The notes under the pieces: model-generated
Seen by the model: only the letters and a program-made list of their open reading frames with translations
Database searches by the model: none
Told to the model about the DNA's origin: nothing
NCBI RefSeq assembly: GCF_047149785.1
Contig: NZ_BAAGBE010000001.1
Location: forward strand, 1,302,001 to 1,366,000
DNA length: 64,000 nt
Direction of reading: 5' to 3'
Source: Nitrobacter sp047149785
GTDB taxonomy: Bacteria; Pseudomonadota; Alphaproteobacteria; Rhizobiales; Xanthobacteraceae
Part shown: positions 63,372 through 64,000 of the stretch, piece after piece
Layout of the letters: every line of letters begins with the position of its first letter
How positions within the stretch are numbered: position 1 is the first letter of the stretch
Program-made: the position numbers and the translations under genes

Positions 63372-63863
63372 TTACGCCTTCGCCAGTCGGCGTCTGATCC
63401 GCAGCATTGCCAGCGCCGCCCGCGCCGCATGGCCACCCTTGTTCGACTCGCTGGCGCGCGCTCTCGCCCACGCCTGCGCGTCGGTGTTGACGGTGATGAT
63501 GCCGTTGCCGAGAGGCACCCGCCGTTGCACGGACAGATCCATCAGCGCGCGAGCGGATTCCATCGAGACGATCTCGAAATGGATGGTGTCGCCCCGCACC
63601 ACGCAGCCGAGCGCAACCACCGCGTCGTAAGGCTCGCCATTGCGCTCGGCCGCATCGAGCGCCATGGCTATCGCCGCCGGGATTTCCAGAGCGCCCGGAA
63701 CGGTGACGACCTCATAACCGACTCCGGCGGATCTCAGTTCCGCGACCGCGCCTTCGAGCAGCGCATCCTGAATGTCGTCGTAGAACCGCGCCTCGACGAT
63801 CAGGGCGCGCGCGCCCGAGACGTCGCTCCGATCCTGAGGCGCTGCGCGCCTTGCCTCTGCCAT
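63372..63863 (-). CDS. ribH: 6,7-dimethyl-8-ribityllumazine synthase
   Basis: RibH condenses 5-amino-6-ribitylaminouracil with a four-carbon phosphate to the riboflavin precursor. The 163-residue product shows VEARFYDDIQDALLEGA, VPGALEIPAAIAMAL, and GCVVRGDTIHFEIV with the catalytic His. It is followed by nusB in the same direction. Other rib genes are not in the window. A family C repeat lies upstream near the window end. Confidence 0.96.
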   Translation of the reverse strand: MAEARRAAPQDRSDVSGARALIVEARFYDDIQDALLEGAVAELRSAGVGYEVVTVPGALEIPAAIAMALDAAERNGEPYDAVVALGCVVRGDTIHFEIVSMESARALMDLSVQRRVPLGNGIITVNTDAQAWARARASESNKGGHAARAALAMLRIRRRLAKA

Positions 63864-63879
63864 ACCCTGCTCCGGTTAG

Positions 63880-63987
63880 TCATTGCCGGGTCCAATCGTT
63901 CGAAGAACGGCGTCGCTTCGCTCGCCTATCATCCCGGCAATCCATCTTGTTAAGAGGAAGAATGCGCGGGTCAAGCCCGCGCATGGT
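63880..63987. repeat. Palindromic intergenic repeat, family C (long copy)
   Basis: The element starts TCATTGCCGGGTCCAATCGT, includes TCGTTCGAAGAACGG, then ATCCCGGCAATCCATCTTG and ends ATGCGCGGGTCAAGCCCGCGCAT. Its outer parts match both hairpins of the 6633-6724 copy in reverse order, with the CGTTCGAAGAACG insert between. It lies upstream of ribH. Confidence 0.8.
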
Positions 63988-64000
63988 ACATTTATCGAAG

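Noticed and set aside
61400..64000. Repeats in the rne-ribH region as a CRISPR array
   Set aside because: The units are palindromic and dispersed between genes, not regularly spaced direct repeats with spacers, and there are no cas genes.

Overview
The window is a high-GC chromosomal segment of an alphaproteobacterium of the order Rhizobiales. Gene content and order fit the Bradyrhizobium/Rhodopseudomonas/Nitrobacter group, and Nitrobacter is my best guess. The clues are the dusB-ntrB-ntrC-ntrY-ntrX-dat-hfq-hflX run, a fused ispDF, a popZ gene, lipA with a RatA/Coq10 neighbour, two small secreted protein families I associate with Bradyrhizobiaceae, and three families of short palindromic intergenic repeats. 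No prophage, transposase, integrase or CRISPR array was seen. Most of the window is conserved housekeeping DNA.

Layout, left arm (1-20.5 kb, mostly + strand): the end of scpB, an acetyltransferase, gyrA, coaD, a cyclophilin/TonB-like/cyclophilin trio, the queuosine genes queA-tgt, cysK, two orphan secreted proteins, tRNA-Ser(UGA), a PilZ protein, rlpA, a D,D-carboxypeptidase, and the overlapping run tmk-holB-metG-tatD-metallo-hydrolase.

At about 20.6 kb a near-match to the XerCD recombination site dif lies in an AT-rich gap. Gene orientation flips there: 18 of 22 protein genes are on + to its left, and 27 of 32 are on - to its right. This is what a replication terminus would look like. A heavy-metal RND efflux operon (czcCBA plus a small His/Cys protein) abuts the site.

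Right arm (26.7-64 kb, mostly - strand): queC, mazG, a succinate-semialdehyde dehydrogenase, hflX-hfq, dat, the two nitrogen two-component systems (NtrYX, NtrBC) with dusB, ispDF-pncC, lipA-P-loop kinase-ratA, a 3-methyladenine glycosylase, a CynX-like transporter with valS, popZ, tolC, prfB (intact through a programmed +1 frameshift), mrcA, an amidase, rne, and the ribH-nusB-thiL operon.

Most unusual items: a dif-like site at a sharp strand switch; a methionyl-tRNA synthetase with a roughly 120-residue lysine-rich, histone-H1-like N-terminal extension and a Shine-Dalgarno sequence at the long start; a roughly 250-residue His/Asp-rich insertion inside the S1 domain of RNase E; and palindromic repeats that extend reading frames upstream of queA and gabD and fill every spacer from rne to ribH.
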